Shown piece by piece: positions 15,895 through 24,128 of a stretch of DNA of 64,000 nucleotides. The position numbers were made by a program, and so were the translations under genes. The stretch comes from Haloactinospora alba. Its GTDB lineage: Bacteria; Actinomycetota; Actinomycetes; Streptosporangiales; Streptosporangiaceae. Position 1 is the first letter of the stretch; every line of letters starts with the position of its first letter. The stretch covers positions 3,333,501 through 3,397,500 of the forward strand of contig NZ_VFQC01000001.1 in the NCBI RefSeq assembly GCF_006717075.1. The letters are read 5' to 3'. Under the pieces are notes generated by a model that saw only the letters and a program-made list of their open reading frames with translations, was not told the origin of the DNA and did not search any database.

Positions 15895-17748
15895 GTGACC
15901 AAACAGGTCGAACAGGTCGATCGTGTCATCATCCGGTTCGCGGGAGATTCCGGCGACGGTATGCAGCTGACCGGTGACCGGTTTACTCAGGAAACAGCGT
16001 CGTTCGGCAACGACCTATCGACTCTGCCGAATTTCCCGGCGGAGATCCGCGCCCCCGCGGGGACCCTTCCAGGCGTCTCCAGCTTCCAGTTGCACTTCGC
16101 CGATCACGACATCATGACACCGGGCGATGCCCCCAACGTCCTGGTCGCCATGAACCCGGCGGCGCTGAAAGCCAACCTGGAGGACGTGCCGAAGGGCGCC
16201 ACCATCATCGTCAACACGGACGAGTTCACCAAGCGCAGCCTGGCGAAGGTCCAGTACGAACAGAACCCGTTGGACGACGGGACGCTGGACGAGTTCAAGG
16301 TGAGCCGGGTCCCGTTGACGTCCATGACGGTCAAGGCGGTCGAGGAGTTCGACGTCTCCAAGAAGGAGGCGCAGCGCGCCAAGAACATGTTCGCGCTGGG
16401 GCTGCTCTCCTGGATGTACAACCGGCCGACGGAGGGAACGCGCAGTTTCCTGGAGTCCAAGTTCGCCGGGAAACCCGAGATCCTGAACGCGAACCTGGCC
16501 GCGTTCAACGCCGGGTGGAACTTCGGGGAGACGACCGAGGACTTCGCCGTCTCCTACGAGATCAAACCGGCCCGTCTCCCGTCGGGGACGTACCGCAACA
16601 TCACCGGCAACCTCGCGCTGTCGTACGGGTTGCTCGCCGGAACCCAGCTGTCCGGGCTCCCGCTGTTCCTCGGCTCGTACCCGATCACCCCGGCGTCGGA
16701 CATCCTGCACGAGATGTCCAAGCACAAGCGGTTCGGGGTCCGGACGTTCCAGGCGGAGGACGAGATCGCCGGTGTCGGGGCCGCGCTCGGCGCCTCCTTC
16801 GGCGGCTCGCTGGGGGTGAGCACGACCTCGGGGCCGGGGATGGTCCTGAAGGCGGAGACGCTGGGACTCGCGGTCATGACCGAGCTTCCGCTGCTGGTGA
16901 TCGACGTGCAGCGCGCGGGCCCCAGCACGGGAATGCCCACCAAGACGGAGCAGGCGGACCTGCTGATGTCGATGTTCGGACGCAACGGTGAGTCCCCCAT
17001 GCCGGTACTCGCGCCGCGGTCCCCCTCGGACTGCTTCGACATCGCGATCGAGGCCACCCGGATCGCCACCAAGTACCGGACCCCGGTCATCGTGCTCTCC
17101 GACGGTTACCTGGCCAACGGTTCCGAACCGTGGCGCATCCCGGCCGTGTCCAACCTTCCGGACCTGTCGGTGGACTTCACGACGGAGCCCAACACCGAGG
17201 ACGGAACGTTCCTGCCGTACCGGCGCGACCCCGAGACCATGTCCCGCCCGTGGGCGGTCCCCGGAACCCAGGGGCTGGAGCACCGCATCGGCGGGATCGA
17301 GAAGAGCGACGGGTACGGCAACATCTCCTACAGCCCGGGCAACCACGACCTGATGGTGCGGTCGCGTCAGGGCAAGGTGGACCGGATCGCCAGCGACGTC
17401 ACACCGGTGGAGGTGGACGACCCATCCGGGGAGGCCGACGTTCTCGTCCTCGGCTGGGGAGGGACCTACGGCTCCATCGGTGCCGCGGTGCGGCGCGCGC
17501 GCCGCGCCGGCGAGAAGGTCGCCCAGGCCCACCTGCGCCACCTCAACCCGTTCCCCGAGAACCTCGGCGAGGTGCTGCGCAGCTACGAGCGCGTCATCGT
17601 CCCCGAGATCAACCTCGGCCAGCTCGCGCTGCTGCTGCGCGGGAGGTTCCTGGTCGACGTCATCAGCTACACGAAGGTCAGCGGACTGCCGTTCAAGGCG
17701 GAGGAGCTGGCGAACGTGATTCAGGAGGTCATCGACCGTGGCGAGTGA
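15895..17748 (+). CDS. korA: 2-oxoacid:ferredoxin oxidoreductase, alpha (fused gamma-alpha) subunit KorA
   Basis: A 617-residue fused subunit. Residues 1-190 are the gamma domain (RFAGDSGDGMQLTGDRF, NFPAEIRAPAGTL). The rest is the pyrimidine-binding alpha domain (LGSYPITPASDILHEMSKH, FQAEDEIAGVGAALGASFGG). With KorB it forms the CoA-dependent 2-oxoglutarate:ferredoxin oxidoreductase of actinobacteria, which makes succinyl-CoA and reduced ferredoxin and can replace 2-oxoglutarate dehydrogenase. The GTG start at 15895 is 12 nt from AGGAGG, a slightly long spacing. It overlaps korB by 11 bp. Confidence 0.92.
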   Translation: MTKQVEQVDRVIIRFAGDSGDGMQLTGDRFTQETASFGNDLSTLPNFPAEIRAPAGTLPGVSSFQLHFADHDIMTPGDAPNVLVAMNPAALKANLEDVPKGATIIVNTDEFTKRSLAKVQYEQNPLDDGTLDEFKVSRVPLTSMTVKAVEEFDVSKKEAQRAKNMFALGLLSWMYNRPTEGTRSFLESKFAGKPEILNANLAAFNAGWNFGETTEDFAVSYEIKPARLPSGTYRNITGNLALSYGLLAGTQLSGLPLFLGSYPITPASDILHEMSKHKRFGVRTFQAEDEIAGVGAALGASFGGSLGVSTTSGPGMVLKAETLGLAVMTELPLLVIDVQRAGPSTGMPTKTEQADLLMSMFGRNGESPMPVLAPRSPSDCFDIAIEATRIATKYRTPVIVLSDGYLANGSEPWRIPAVSNLPDLSVDFTTEPNTEDGTFLPYRRDPETMSRPWAVPGTQGLEHRIGGIEKSDGYGNISYSPGNHDLMVRSRQGKVDRIASDVTPVEVDDPSGEADVLVLGWGGTYGSIGAAVRRARRAGEKVAQAHLRHLNPFPENLGEVLRSYERVIVPEINLGQLALLLRGRFLVDVISYTKVSGLPFKAEELANVIQEVIDRGE

Positions 17749-18802
17749 CAACGGCTCCAACGGACAGCTCCCGGGCGGCCTGGACCTGGTACCGCGCAGC
17801 GACGCCCAGTACAAGATGAAGGACTTCAAGTCCGACCAGGAGGTGCGCTGGTGCCCCGGCTGCGGGGACTACGCGATCCTGGCGGCGTTCCAGGGGTTCC
17901 TGCCGGAGCTCGGCGTCCCCAAGGAGAACATCGTCATCATCTCCGGGATCGGGTGCTCCTCGCGGTTCCCCTACTACCTGTCCACCTACGGCATGCACTC
18001 CATCCACGGCAGGGCGCCGGCGATCGCCACCGGTCTGGCGTCCAGCCGGCCGGACCTGTCGGTGTGGGTGATCACGGGTGACGGCGACGGGCTGTCCATC
18101 GGCGGCAACCACCTCATCCACGCGCTGCGGCGCAACGTCAACATCAACGTTCTGCTGTTCAACAACCGCATCTACGGGTTGACGAAGGGCCAGTACTCCC
18201 CGACCTCCGAGTCGGGCATGGTCACCAAGTCCTCCCCGATGGGGTCGGTGGACTCGCCGTTCAACCCGGTGTCGCTGGCGCTGGGCGCCGAGGCGGGGTT
18301 CGTCGCGCGCACGGTCGACTCCGACCGCAAGCACCTCACCAGTGTGCTCCGCTCCGCGGCCGACCACCCGGGGGCCTCGTTCGTGGAGATCTACCAGAAC
18401 TGCCCGATCTTCAACGACGACGCGTTCGGCCCGCTGAAGGACTCCGACGAGCGGGACACGCGCCTGCTGCGGCTGGAGCACGGCCAGCCGCTGCGGATCG
18501 GGGACGACCGCGGGGTCGTGCTCGGCGAGTACGGGGACCTGAACGTGGCGGACGTGGCCGAGGTGGGTGAGGAGCGCGTGCTGCGGCACGACGCGCACCG
18601 GGAGGACAGCGGGTACGCGTTCGCGCTGTCCCGGATGGACTACCCGGAGTTCGCGCACGTTCCCATCGGGGTCTTCCGCGACGTGCAGCGGGACACGTAC
18701 GACGGCATGATGACGGAACAACTGTCCACGGCCCGCTCCTCCCAGGGGGAGGGTGACCTCGCCGCGCTGCTGGCGAGCGGGGACACCTGGACCGTGGACT
18801 GA
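17738..18802 (+). CDS. korB: 2-oxoacid:ferredoxin oxidoreductase, beta subunit KorB
   Basis: A 354-residue thiamine-diphosphate subunit. The WCPGCGDY motif (Cys 39 and 42) contributes to the [4Fe-4S] cluster and further cysteines follow (GIGCSS, QNCPIF). The ThDP/Mg motif is GDGDGLSIGGNHLIHALRRN with NNRIYGLTKGQYSPTS. This is the catalytic partner of KorA: it decarboxylates the 2-oxoacid and passes electrons through the cluster to ferredoxin. The gene starts inside the end of korA, so the two are translationally coupled, and it is followed by a strong hairpin. Confidence 0.93.
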   Translation: MASDNGSNGQLPGGLDLVPRSDAQYKMKDFKSDQEVRWCPGCGDYAILAAFQGFLPELGVPKENIVIISGIGCSSRFPYYLSTYGMHSIHGRAPAIATGLASSRPDLSVWVITGDGDGLSIGGNHLIHALRRNVNINVLLFNNRIYGLTKGQYSPTSESGMVTKSSPMGSVDSPFNPVSLALGAEAGFVARTVDSDRKHLTSVLRSAADHPGASFVEIYQNCPIFNDDAFGPLKDSDERDTRLLRLEHGQPLRIGDDRGVVLGEYGDLNVADVAEVGEERVLRHDAHREDSGYAFALSRMDYPEFAHVPIGVFRDVQRDTYDGMMTEQLSTARSSQGEGDLAALLASGDTWTVD

Positions 18803-18818
18803 CAGGCAGCCGGCGGAC

Positions 18819-18866
18819 GAGCGCGCGGCCGCGCACGGGACCGGGTTCCGGCGCGGCCGCGCGCTC
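18819..18866 (+). terminator. Terminator of the korAB operon
   Basis: A 16-bp perfect inverted repeat (GAGCGCGCGGCCGCGC / GCGCGGCCGCGCGCTC) with a 16-nt loop begins 17 bp after the korB stop codon. It has no U-tract. Confidence 0.7.
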
Positions 18867-18934
18867 CCGCAGTGTCGACCGCGGCTCCACCGCCGGTTCG
18901 CTCGGTGCGGCCACCGGAACTACCCTGTGCCGCC

Positions 18935-19663
18935 ATGGTTTCGCGCTCCGTCCCCTCCCGAGAACACTGCGGCACCGAACCTCGGCCGTGTGACCCGCTC
19001 CCCCGCCAGCGCCGCCCCCTGACCGGTGCCACCCTGGTGGCGACGGTCGCGCTCGTGCTGCTGGGGACACTGGTGGCCGTGGGATGGGGCCCGTTGGTGA
19101 CGGCGGACCGTGTCGTCGCCGGAGCGCTGTACGGGCTGGTCCACGGATCCGCGGCGGCGCACGGGGTGGAGCTGTGGACGGAGGCGTTCGGCACGTGGAC
19201 GATGCGGATCGTCGCGCTCGCGACCGCCGCGTGGCTGCTGTTGCGGCGCCGGATCAGCACGGCGGTGTGGGCCGCCGGCACGGTGTTCGCCGCGAACCTC
19301 GCCGGTCTGGCGCTGAAGCTGACGGTCGGCCGGCAACGGCCCGCCTTCGACGATCCGATCACGACGGCTGTCGGCCCGTCCTTCCCGTCCGGACACGCGC
19401 TCATGGCGGTCACCGGTACGGCCATCCTGCTGTTCGCGGTCCTGCCGCTGCTCCCCTCCCGGCTGCGTCCGGCCGCGTGGGCGGCGGCGCTCGCCGTCAC
19501 CGTCAGCACGGCGCTGAGTCGCCCGCTGCTGGGGGTGCACTGGTTCAGTGACGTCCTCGCCGGTGCCGCCCTCGGCGTGGCGGTCGTCGCCGGCTCGCTG
19601 CTGCTGTGGACGTTCCTGCCCGCGGGTGCGCGCCGGTGGGACCGGCCGGCCTTCCGACCGTGA
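18935..19663 (+). CDS. PAP2-superfamily membrane phosphatase
   Basis: About 242 residues with six predicted membrane spans and all three PAP2 catalytic motifs: KLTVGRQRP, the P-S-G-H motif in FPSGHALMAV, and SRPLLGVHWFSDV carrying the catalytic His and Asp. Enzymes of this kind dephosphorylate undecaprenyl diphosphate, phosphatidylglycerol phosphate or diacylglycerol diphosphate at the outer face of the membrane; which one cannot be told here. The ATG at 18935 is preferred although its SD is weak; an in-frame GTG at 18872 would add a non-homologous leader overlapping the inter-operon region. Confidence 0.85.
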   Translation: MVSRSVPSREHCGTEPRPCDPLPRQRRPLTGATLVATVALVLLGTLVAVGWGPLVTADRVVAGALYGLVHGSAAAHGVELWTEAFGTWTMRIVALATAAWLLLRRRISTAVWAAGTVFAANLAGLALKLTVGRQRPAFDDPITTAVGPSFPSGHALMAVTGTAILLFAVLPLLPSRLRPAAWAAALAVTVSTALSRPLLGVHWFSDVLAGAALGVAVVAGSLLLWTFLPAGARRWDRPAFRP

Positions 19664-19731
19664 CACCCCACACCGCGCGCCGGTGCCCCAGGCAGCTGTT
19701 TCCGGCCGTGTGAGCGCATACCCTACGGGCC

Positions 19732-20394
19732 ATGCGTATCGTTATCGCCGGAGGCCACGGAAAGATCGCCCTGCACCTGGAACGGTTGCTGGCACAGCGC
19801 GGGGACACCCCTGTCGGCCTCGTTCGCAACCCGGACCATACCGAGGACGTGCGCGCCACCGGCGCGGAGGCGGAGCTGCTCGACCTGGAGAACGCCACCG
19901 TGACCCAGGTCGCGGAGAAACTTATGGGGGCGGACGCGGCCGTGTTCGCCGCCGGGGCGGGTCCGGGCAGTGGAGCGGCCCGCAAGGAGACCGTGGACCG
20001 GGACGCGGCGATCCGGATGGCCGACGCCGCCGCCCTGGCCGGGGTGAACCGTTACGTCGTGGTGTCGGCCATCGGGGTGGACGAGGGTCCCGCTCCCGAC
20101 GCGGAACCGGTGTGGGCCGCCTACGTCGCGGCCAAGCGGGACGCGGACGCCGACATCCGGGGGCGGGAGCTGGACACGGGGTGGACCATCCTGCGCCCGG
20201 GGCGGCTCACCGACGACGCGGGCACCGGCAGGGTGCGGCTGGCGCCGCGGGCCGAACGGGGCGAGGTTCCCCGCCAGGACGTCGCGGCCGTCATCGCTGC
20301 GCTTCTGGACGAGCCCGCGACGATCGGCCACGTGCTGGACCTCGTCGGGGGCAGCACCCCCGTCGCCGACGCGGTCGCTTCCGTCACGAGCTGA
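19732..20394 (+). CDS. NAD(P)-binding atypical SDR-family protein
   Basis: A 220-residue Rossmann protein. The dinucleotide-binding motif is MRIVIAGGHGKIALHLERLL, a strand-turn with FAAGAGPGSGAA follows, and then YVVVSAIGVDEG, where the atypical SDRs of the NmrA/HSCARG/BVR-B type have their active-site region. It lacks the canonical YxxxK of true dehydrogenases, so it may be a redox sensor or a reductase of unknown substrate. The ATG at 19732 has no clear SD and the transcript may be near-leaderless. It is followed by a 360-bp non-coding stretch. Confidence 0.8.
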   Translation: MRIVIAGGHGKIALHLERLLAQRGDTPVGLVRNPDHTEDVRATGAEAELLDLENATVTQVAEKLMGADAAVFAAGAGPGSGAARKETVDRDAAIRMADAAALAGVNRYVVVSAIGVDEGPAPDAEPVWAAYVAAKRDADADIRGRELDTGWTILRPGRLTDDAGTGRVRLAPRAERGEVPRQDVAAVIAALLDEPATIGHVLDLVGGSTPVADAVASVTS

Positions 20395-20756
20395 ACATTC
20401 CGGGGGCGTGTGGCTACACACCTCCGATAACCGGCATTATGGGAAGCCGGAACGGTCCGGCGTTTTCCGCAGCGCTGGGCCCCGCCCGGCGGACACTGTT
20501 CGTGACGAGCGGCGCGTCCGGCACCGCACTGGCGAGGCCGGGGGACCAGGGCAACCGGAGCCCCGGCTGAGAGGACGGGAACGCGGCCGGGCGGTCGGGC
20601 GTCACGTAGTGGACAAGCGTCCGTCGGACGGGGTCCGGGCCCTGTCTGGGGGTGCGGGCGGTGGACCTCCCCGCTGGGAAGCCGGAGCGGCTTCCGGGGA
20701 CGATGCGATGACCGGGCACGCCCGCTCGCCGCGACGAGCAGATAGGTACGGTACAC
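20395..20756. other. Intergenic stretch holding one dispersed repeat
   Basis: This 362-bp gap contains the hairpin-bearing repeat described separately at 20491-20594 and a smaller inverted repeat around 20432-20460 (AAGCCGG...CCGG). I see no coding frame with an SD. The 3' end presumably carries the promoter of the following gene, where GATAGGTACGGT is the only A/T-rich patch. Confidence 0.45.
20491..20594 (+). repeat. Dispersed hairpin-bearing intergenic repeat, copy B
   Basis: A 104-bp copy. GGACACTGTTCGTGACGAGC opens it, the closing arm GCGTCC completes a partial hairpin (20491-20519), and GACGGGAACGCGGCCGGGCG closes it (20574-20594). Both end blocks match copy A (241-342, minus strand) at nearly the same spacing, with a diverged middle. 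Confidence 0.6.
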
Positions 20757-21284
20757 ATGAGCGTCACGCAGGTCGTGAAAGACAGCACCGTCGTCGAACA
20801 CGCGAGAGTCGCCGCGCAGCAGAAACGCAGGCTGTTCATCGTGCAGTTGGACATTGACGGTTACGACGACGATTCCAGCAAGGTGCGCCCCGGCTTGTCC
20901 CGCATCCTCGAGGGCATCGAGGAGGCCGGGTGGCAGCTGGACCAGATGACCCCGAGCGGGAGCGGGGAGTCGACCCGGTTGTGCATCTTCCGGCCGGCCG
21001 CGCAGACCCCGAAGGAGGCCGAGCAGCCCAACCAGGCCCAGCGGGAGCAGACCTCGGGCCAGCAGCGGCCGTACCAGCACTACCCCACGGGCGCCCAGCA
21101 GCCGGACCCGTACGCGGCCTACCAGTACCAGACGGGACAGCAGTACGGCGGCTATCCGCAGCAGTACCCGGGCTACGGGTACCCCCAGCAGCCCGGCTAC
21201 AACCAGCAGTACCCCGGTTACGGCCAGCCCCAGCAGCCCGGCTACAACCAGCAGTACCCGGGCTACGGCCAGCCGGGTTGGTGA
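20757..21284 (+). CDS. Conserved actinobacterial protein with YP/Q-rich repetitive tail
   Basis: A 175-residue protein in two parts. Residues 1-80 form a compact alpha/beta domain (QQKRRLFIVQLDIDGYDDDS, then RLCIFRPAAQ). From about residue 100 the chain is low complexity, rich in Tyr, Pro, Gln and Gly, with near-exact copies of QPGYNQQYPGYG. Such tails resemble prion-like or condensate-forming sequences and are found on actinobacterial envelope and division proteins. There is no signal peptide or membrane segment, so it is probably cytoplasmic. A strong terminator follows. The function is unknown. Confidence 0.6.
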   Translation: MSVTQVVKDSTVVEHARVAAQQKRRLFIVQLDIDGYDDDSSKVRPGLSRILEGIEEAGWQLDQMTPSGSGESTRLCIFRPAAQTPKEAEQPNQAQREQTSGQQRPYQHYPTGAQQPDPYAAYQYQTGQQYGGYPQQYPGYGYPQQPGYNQQYPGYGQPQQPGYNQQYPGYGQPGW

Positions 21285-21313
21285 CTCCCTCCCGAGGCGA
21301 ACACGCTCCGGAA

Positions 21314-21345
21314 CCCGCACGCGCCACGGTGGCGCGTGCGGGTTT
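21314..21345 (+). terminator. Intrinsic terminator
   Basis: A 13-bp perfect stem CCCGCACGCGCCA / TGGCGCGTGCGGG with a CGG loop, followed by TTT, 30 bp downstream of the YP/Q-rich gene. Confidence 0.85.
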
Positions 21346-21551
21346 CGTGTGTCCGGCGGCGTTGCGAACGGACGGCGGGGCCCCACGGCTCCGGTCGCGC
21401 CGCGGGGGCGGCTTCCCGCCCCTGACGGACAGCATTTCCGACGGGATTCCGCGAATCTCGGATTATCACGCGACACACAGATTCAGCTACGCTAAGTTAC
21501 ATTCCGGTGGGCGGTGCGCCCACCCCGTATGAACGTTCGAAAGGATCGACG

Positions 21552-21761
21552 ATGAAGCGTATCGCCGCAGTGTCCAGCCTGGTCGCCGCGACCGCCCTCG
21601 CCGTCGGCGCCATGTCCGGCACCGCGCAGGCCGACAACAACGCCGAGGTGCAGAACATCACCGTGCCGATCTGCGCCGACGTGCTGCAGGCCTCGGGCAT
21701 CGCGCCGGACGGCTGCTCGGTGATCGACTACCACACCGAGAAGGGCATGGGCGTCAGCTGA
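21552..21761 (+). CDS. Small secreted two-cysteine protein
   Basis: A 69-residue exported protein. Its Sec signal peptide (MKRIAAVSSLVAATALAVGA, cleavage near AQAD) leaves a mature chain of about 40 residues: DNNAEVQNITVPICADVLQA, then DGCSVIDYH. The two cysteines are 15 residues apart. AAAGGA lies 6 nt before the ATG, and an AT-rich promoter-like patch lies around 21440-21500. The Q-x-I-x-V-P-x-x-C arrangement loosely echoes the chaplin-like proteins at 7422-8560, though the sequence is otherwise different. Probably a cell-surface peptide, of unknown function. Confidence 0.65.
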   Translation: MKRIAAVSSLVAATALAVGAMSGTAQADNNAEVQNITVPICADVLQASGIAPDGCSVIDYHTEKGMGVS

Positions 21762-21960
21762 ACAGTGCCCGGCCCGGGGCGGGCGGGGCAGCTGCGCCCC
21801 CGCCCCGGGCCGCACCACCGGCTCGCGGCGGCCGCCGGGACCGCGTACGGGAACCCCGCCGGTGCCCGGAGTCGAAACCCCGGAGGACGGGTTTCGGGTT
21901 ACGCGCCCGTAGCCGGGCCGCGGGCCGCGATACTGGCCTCCATGCGAGCGAGGAGGCATC

Positions 21961-22560
21961 ATGGCTGTTATGAGCGCCGGAGAAGCGGACCCCCAGCAGC
22001 GGCCGTTAACCGTGGCGGACCTGGAGCGGATGCCGGACGACGGCAACCGCTACGAGCTGGTCGACGGGAGGCTTGACGTGTCTCCCGCTCCGGTCTCCCT
22101 GCACACCCTGATCGAGTCCCGGCTCACGATCCACCTCGGCGTCCTGGCCCCCGAGGACGTGATGGTCCTGGCCGGTCCCGGTATCAACCTCGACGAGCAG
22201 CGCACCCACCACCGGATCCCGGACGTCGCCGCCATCGGCGAGGCGGACTTCGAGCGGCCCTACCTGAGCCGCCCGCCGCTGCTGGCGATCGAGGTGGTCT
22301 CCCCGGAGAGCGTCTTCCGCGACCACCACACCAAGGCGCGGGAGTACGCCGAGTTCGGCGTCGCCTCCTACTGGATCGTCAACCCCGCTCCGGACAAGCC
22401 CGGCATCGCCGAGTTCCGCCTGGACGGCGGGAGCTACCGCGAGGTCACCCAGGTGTTCGGTCAGGACACCTTCCGGACGGAGGCGCCGTTCCCGGTCACG
22501 CTCGTGCCGCACTGGCTCGTCGCCGCCGGCCCGTGGAAGACCCGCATCGGCGGGGAGTAG
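21961..22560 (+). CDS. Uma2-family (DUF820) PD-(D/E)xK nuclease-fold protein
   Basis: A 199-residue Uma2/DUF820 protein. Diagnostic features in order are RYELVDGRLDVSPAP, the acidic RIPDVAAIG, then LLAIEVVSPES with the active-site-type Glu, and TKAREYAEFGVASYWIVNP containing the Lys and the family Y-W-I/V strand. AGGAGG lies 4 nt before the ATG. The fold is that of restriction endonucleases, but no substrate is established for this family, which is amplified in cyanobacteria and actinobacteria. It is a stand-alone gene converging with msrA. Confidence 0.82.
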   Translation: MAVMSAGEADPQQRPLTVADLERMPDDGNRYELVDGRLDVSPAPVSLHTLIESRLTIHLGVLAPEDVMVLAGPGINLDEQRTHHRIPDVAAIGEADFERPYLSRPPLLAIEVVSPESVFRDHHTKAREYAEFGVASYWIVNPAPDKPGIAEFRLDGGSYREVTQVFGQDTFRTEAPFPVTLVPHWLVAAGPWKTRIGGE

Positions 22561-22636
22561 AGCCGGCCTCCGCGGCGAACGCGCCGCGCTCGCGGTCCGC
22601 CGGTTCCGCTCCCGCCACGGGCCGGATGGTCCCGGT

Positions 22637-23302
22637 TCACGCGCCCTCGCGCGCCACCCCCACCGGGCAGGAGGCGCCGGTCCCGCCGAGGCCGCAGTAG
22701 CCGTTGGGGTTCTTGGCATCGGACAGGTATTGCTGGTGGTACCCCTCGGCGAAGTAGAACTCGCCCGCCGGCACGATCTCCGTGGTGATGGTGCCGTGTC
22801 CGGACCGGTCGAGGACGCGTTGGAAGGCCTCCCGGCTCTCCTCGGCCGCGGCCCGCTGCGCCTCGCCGTGGTACAGGATCATCGACCGGTACTGGGTGCC
22901 CACATCGTTGCCCTGGCGCATCCCCTGCGTGGGGTCGTGGCCCTCCCAGAACACTTTGAGCACGTCGCGGTAGGAGATCCGCTCGGGGTCGAACACCACC
23001 CGCACCGCCTCGGTGTGCCCGGTACGGCCGCTGCAGACCTCCTCGTAGGTGGGGTTGGGGGTGTAGCCCCCGGCGTATCCCACCGCGGTGGTGATGATGC
23101 CGTTGTGCGCGCCGAGCCTCCAGAACGCGCGTTCCGCGCCCCAGAAGCAGCCCATGCCGACGTCGGCGACCTCGCTACCCTCCGGGTAGGGCGGGGTGAG
23201 CTGGGTTCCCAGCACCTCGTGGCGCGGCGGGGCGGCGAGCGGGGTTTCCCGGCCGGGCAGCGCCCGGTCCGGCTCGACCATGGTTACCTTCTGCCCGAAC
23301 AT
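22637..23302 (-). CDS. msrA: Peptide-methionine (S)-S-oxide reductase MsrA
   Basis: A 221-residue MsrA. The catalytic GCFWGAE motif (Cys 52) and the family strand [18 protein letters not shown] are intact, and resolving cysteines lie near the C-terminus ([12 protein letters not shown]). It repairs oxidised methionines using thioredoxin. The N-terminal extension up to [10 protein letters not shown] is typical of actinobacterial homologues, which supports the ATG at 23302. The ATG at 23281 has the better SD (AAGG, 5 nt) and would remove seven residues. Confidence 0.94.
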   Translation of the reverse strand: MFGQKVTMVEPDRALPGRETPLAAPPRHEVLGTQLTPPYPEGSEVADVGMGCFWGAERAFWRLGAHNGIITTAVGYAGGYTPNPTYEEVCSGRTGHTEAVRVVFDPERISYRDVLKVFWEGHDPTQGMRQGNDVGTQYRSMILYHGEAQRAAAEESREAFQRVLDRSGHGTITTEIVPAGEFYFAEGYHQQYLSDAKNPNGYCGLGGTGASCPVGVAREGA

Positions 23303-23398
23303 ACTTTCAGCCTAATAGGTGGCCGACGCCGTGCCACTGCGGTCACGACGCGCCGCCGCTCGGCAACGCCCGTGCGCGTCGGCTAGTTTCCCAGTGGC

Positions 23399-24019
23399 AT
23401 GCCCGACACGGTCACCGAGATCAACGCGCGGGCCCGCAGGCTGGAGCGCGGGCTCGCCGTTCCGGTGCTGGTCGCCGCTGTCGCCTCCGTACCGGCGCTG
23501 TTCCTGACCGTGTGGGGGTCGGGTGCAGCCTCCGCCCTGGGCCGGGCGGCCAACTGGCTCGTCAGCGCCGTGCTGTGGGCGGAGTGGCTCGTGCTGTTCC
23601 TGATGGCGGACAGCCGCCTTCGGTGGATCCGCGACCACAAGTGGACGACGTTCGTCGCCTGCGCGACGGTCCCGGCTGTGATATTCCTCATCGGTCCGGT
23701 GCAGGTACTGCGTTTCCTCCAGGTTCTCGGGGCGCTGCGGGTGGTCCGGGTGACCCGGATCCTCAAGGCCGGCCGGGTGCTCCGCCGCCGCGCGGACCTC
23801 CCCCGCACCTGGCAGCGGGTCGTCATGACGGGCTCGGTCCTGCTCTCCGCGGGGTTCGTGGCGGTCGTACTGGCCGACCCGACCGCCCGGAGCCGTCTGC
23901 TGTTGGCCGACCTGCTCGGCTGGGCCGGTGTGTGGCCTCCCCTCGTCGCCGCGGTGCTGCTGTTCGCCGCGACCGTCGTCGTGCTCCGCGCACAGGAACA
24001 GGGACCGCTCCCGCCCTGA
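23399..24019 (+). CDS. Voltage-sensor-like membrane protein without a recognisable pore
   Basis: A 206-residue protein with four N-terminal helices laid out like S1-S4 of voltage-gated cation channels. S3/S4 read FLIGPVQVLRFLQVLGALRV and VVRVTRILKAGRVLRRR, with Arg/Lys recurring in the S4 pattern. Two further hydrophobic segments follow (about 140-160 and 172-195), but no K+ selectivity filter (T-V-G-Y-G) or other pore loop is visible. It may be an orphan voltage-sensor domain, a proton-conducting Hv1-like protein, or a degenerate channel. There is no SD before the ATG. Confidence 0.5.
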   Translation: MPDTVTEINARARRLERGLAVPVLVAAVASVPALFLTVWGSGAASALGRAANWLVSAVLWAEWLVLFLMADSRLRWIRDHKWTTFVACATVPAVIFLIGPVQVLRFLQVLGALRVVRVTRILKAGRVLRRRADLPRTWQRVVMTGSVLLSAGFVAVVLADPTARSRLLLADLLGWAGVWPPLVAAVLLFAATVVVLRAQEQGPLPP

Positions 24020-24128
24020 CCGGGAATCCGAGGGGTGACCCCAAGCGCGCCGGGACGTGCCGCCAGCGGCGCGACAGGACAGCAAAAACATCTACTCATA
24101 GGATGAATCGTCGTCTAAGCTGACGTCC

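Noticed and set aside
16015-17829. A 604-codon minus-strand frame opposite korA
   Set aside because: It is an antisense shadow of a clearly conserved gene and lacks any recognisable domain.
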